The notes beneath the pieces were generated by a model, which saw only the letters and a list, made by a program, of their open reading frames with translations, searched no databases and was not told the DNA's origin. Made by a program: the position numbers and the translations under genes. This document shows, in pieces, positions 63,416 to 64,000 of a stretch of DNA of 64,000 nt. The DNA comes from Chryseobacterium indologenes (GTDB lineage: Bacteria; Bacteroidota; Bacteroidia; Flavobacteriales; Weeksellaceae). Each line of letters begins with the position of its first letter. Positions within the stretch are counted from its first letter, which is position 1. The stretch is taken from the NCBI RefSeq assembly GCF_018362995.1, contig NZ_CP074372.1:248001-312000 (forward strand), read 5' to 3'.

Positions 63416-64000
63416 TTAAATAAAAATTTCACCTTTCAGATATAAAGCTGCTTTCCCTGATATTTCAACTCTTTTGTCGAGTAATTTACAATACAGTTCC
63501 CCACTGCGCTGAGACGGCTGAAAAGCATGTAACTGACTTTTCTGAAGTTGAGATGCCCAATAAGGAGTAAGTGTGGTGTGTGCAGAACCACAAACGGGAT
63601 CTTCGTTTACCCCTACGGCCGGAGCAAAAAAACGGGAAACAAAATCATAGCTTTTACTTTTTGCTGTTACAATAATTCCCCTTGCATTTAGAGCTGCTAT
63701 TACCGGGAGGTTGGGTCTCATTGTACTGATATCTTCTTCATTTTCAAATATCAGCATATAGTCAGTTTTTCCTTTATATGCCGCAATAGGGGTTTTGTCT
63801 GTGGTAGATAAAAGTTCATGAGTTAAGAAAACTTCGGAGAATTCATCTTCCGGGAAATTCAATGTAAAAAGGCTATTTTCTATTCCTACGGATAATATAC
63901 CGCTTCGTGGAGAATGAAATTCAATCTGATCACGTTGATAATTTTCATAATAATAAAGAACAAATGCTGTTGCAAGAGTTGCATGCCCGCAAAGGTCTAC
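63416..64000 (-). CDS. PhzF-family isomerase-like protein (5' end outside window)
   Basis: The frame stays open to the right edge (195 codons seen), with VDLCGHATLATAFVLYYYEN at the edge, the hallmark of PhzF/DapF-like isomerases, and later FFAPAVGVNEDPVCGSAHTT with its catalytic region. PhzF-like proteins are usually about 260-300 residues, so roughly a third is missing. The function of most members outside phenazine producers is unknown. It reads into the PanE-like and RidA genes and may share their transcript. Confidence 0.88.
   Translation of the reverse strand, partial: VDLCGHATLATAFVLYYYENYQRDQIEFHSPRSGILSVGIENSLFTLNFPEDEFSEVFLTHELLSTTDKTPIAAYKGKTDYMLIFENEEDISTMRPNLPVIAALNARGIIVTAKSKSYDFVSRFFAPAVGVNEDPVCGSAHTTLTPYWASQLQKSQLHAFQPSQRSGELYCKLLDKRVEISGKAALYLKGEIFI

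Noticed and set aside
1..64000. CRISPR arrays, rRNA and tRNA genes
   Set aside because: No regular short direct repeats with spacers and no rRNA or tRNA-like sequence were seen on reading the window.

Overview
The window looks like a chromosomal piece of an AT-rich member of the Bacteroidota, most likely a Flavobacteriia of the Chryseobacterium/Weeksellaceae type. The signs are a SusC/SusD pair, type IX secretion (T9SS) C-terminal sorting domains, promoters of the TAnnTTTG type, lipoproteins with acidic residues after the cysteine, and DUF6443-type RHS proteins. The genus is inferred from overall gene style and not proven.

Region 1 (1-29252) is a pectin locus aimed at rhamnogalacturonan-I (RG-I), joined to a complete L-rhamnose catabolic route. 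Outside or in the envelope: GH106 rhamnosidase (5' end missing), PL11 lyase, GH105 unsaturated rhamnogalacturonyl hydrolase, SusC/SusD, a GH43-like propeller protein, a six-hairpin glycosidase-like protein, a 1202-residue DUF4450-like protein and GH28. Rhamnose enters through RhaT, is isomerised and phosphorylated, and is cleaved by a fused aldolase/dehydrogenase to DHAP and L-lactate; an FMN L-lactate dehydrogenase then gives pyruvate. A GntR regulator with a periplasmic-binding-type sensor domain sits in the middle. An AATCGATT-centred palindrome recurs before three of its genes.

Region 2 (about 29435-50249) is an accessory island built and broken by insertion sequences. It holds a deletion derivative of one IS3-family element (29435-30128) and a detached end of the same element (44408-44480). 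It also holds two full, inverted, apparently identical copies of a second IS3-family element (30866-32082 and 49033-50249). Between them lies a translationally coupled cassette: T9SS beta-propeller protein, two split RHS proteins, and a lipoprotein that overlaps the RHS tail and may be its immunity protein. A DUF4099/DUF3945 protein follows. A decayed copy of the same layout (RHS tail remnant, degenerate LytM-like lipoprotein, broken DUF4099 gene) lies at 32083-33276. A serine recombinase, YegP-like and PIN-domain operon and an IS-interrupted HNH gene complete the island.

Region 3 (50250-64000) is mostly ordinary chromosome: a Crp/Fnr regulator with an MBL-fold hydrolase, a modABC molybdate transporter, a large propeller-sensor histidine kinase with a NarL-type regulator, a secreted S74-chaperone protein, an alpha/beta hydrolase, a secreted RidA protein, a ketopantoate reductase-like protein and a PhzF-like protein cut by the window end.

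All function calls come from reading motifs and context by eye; no database search was run.
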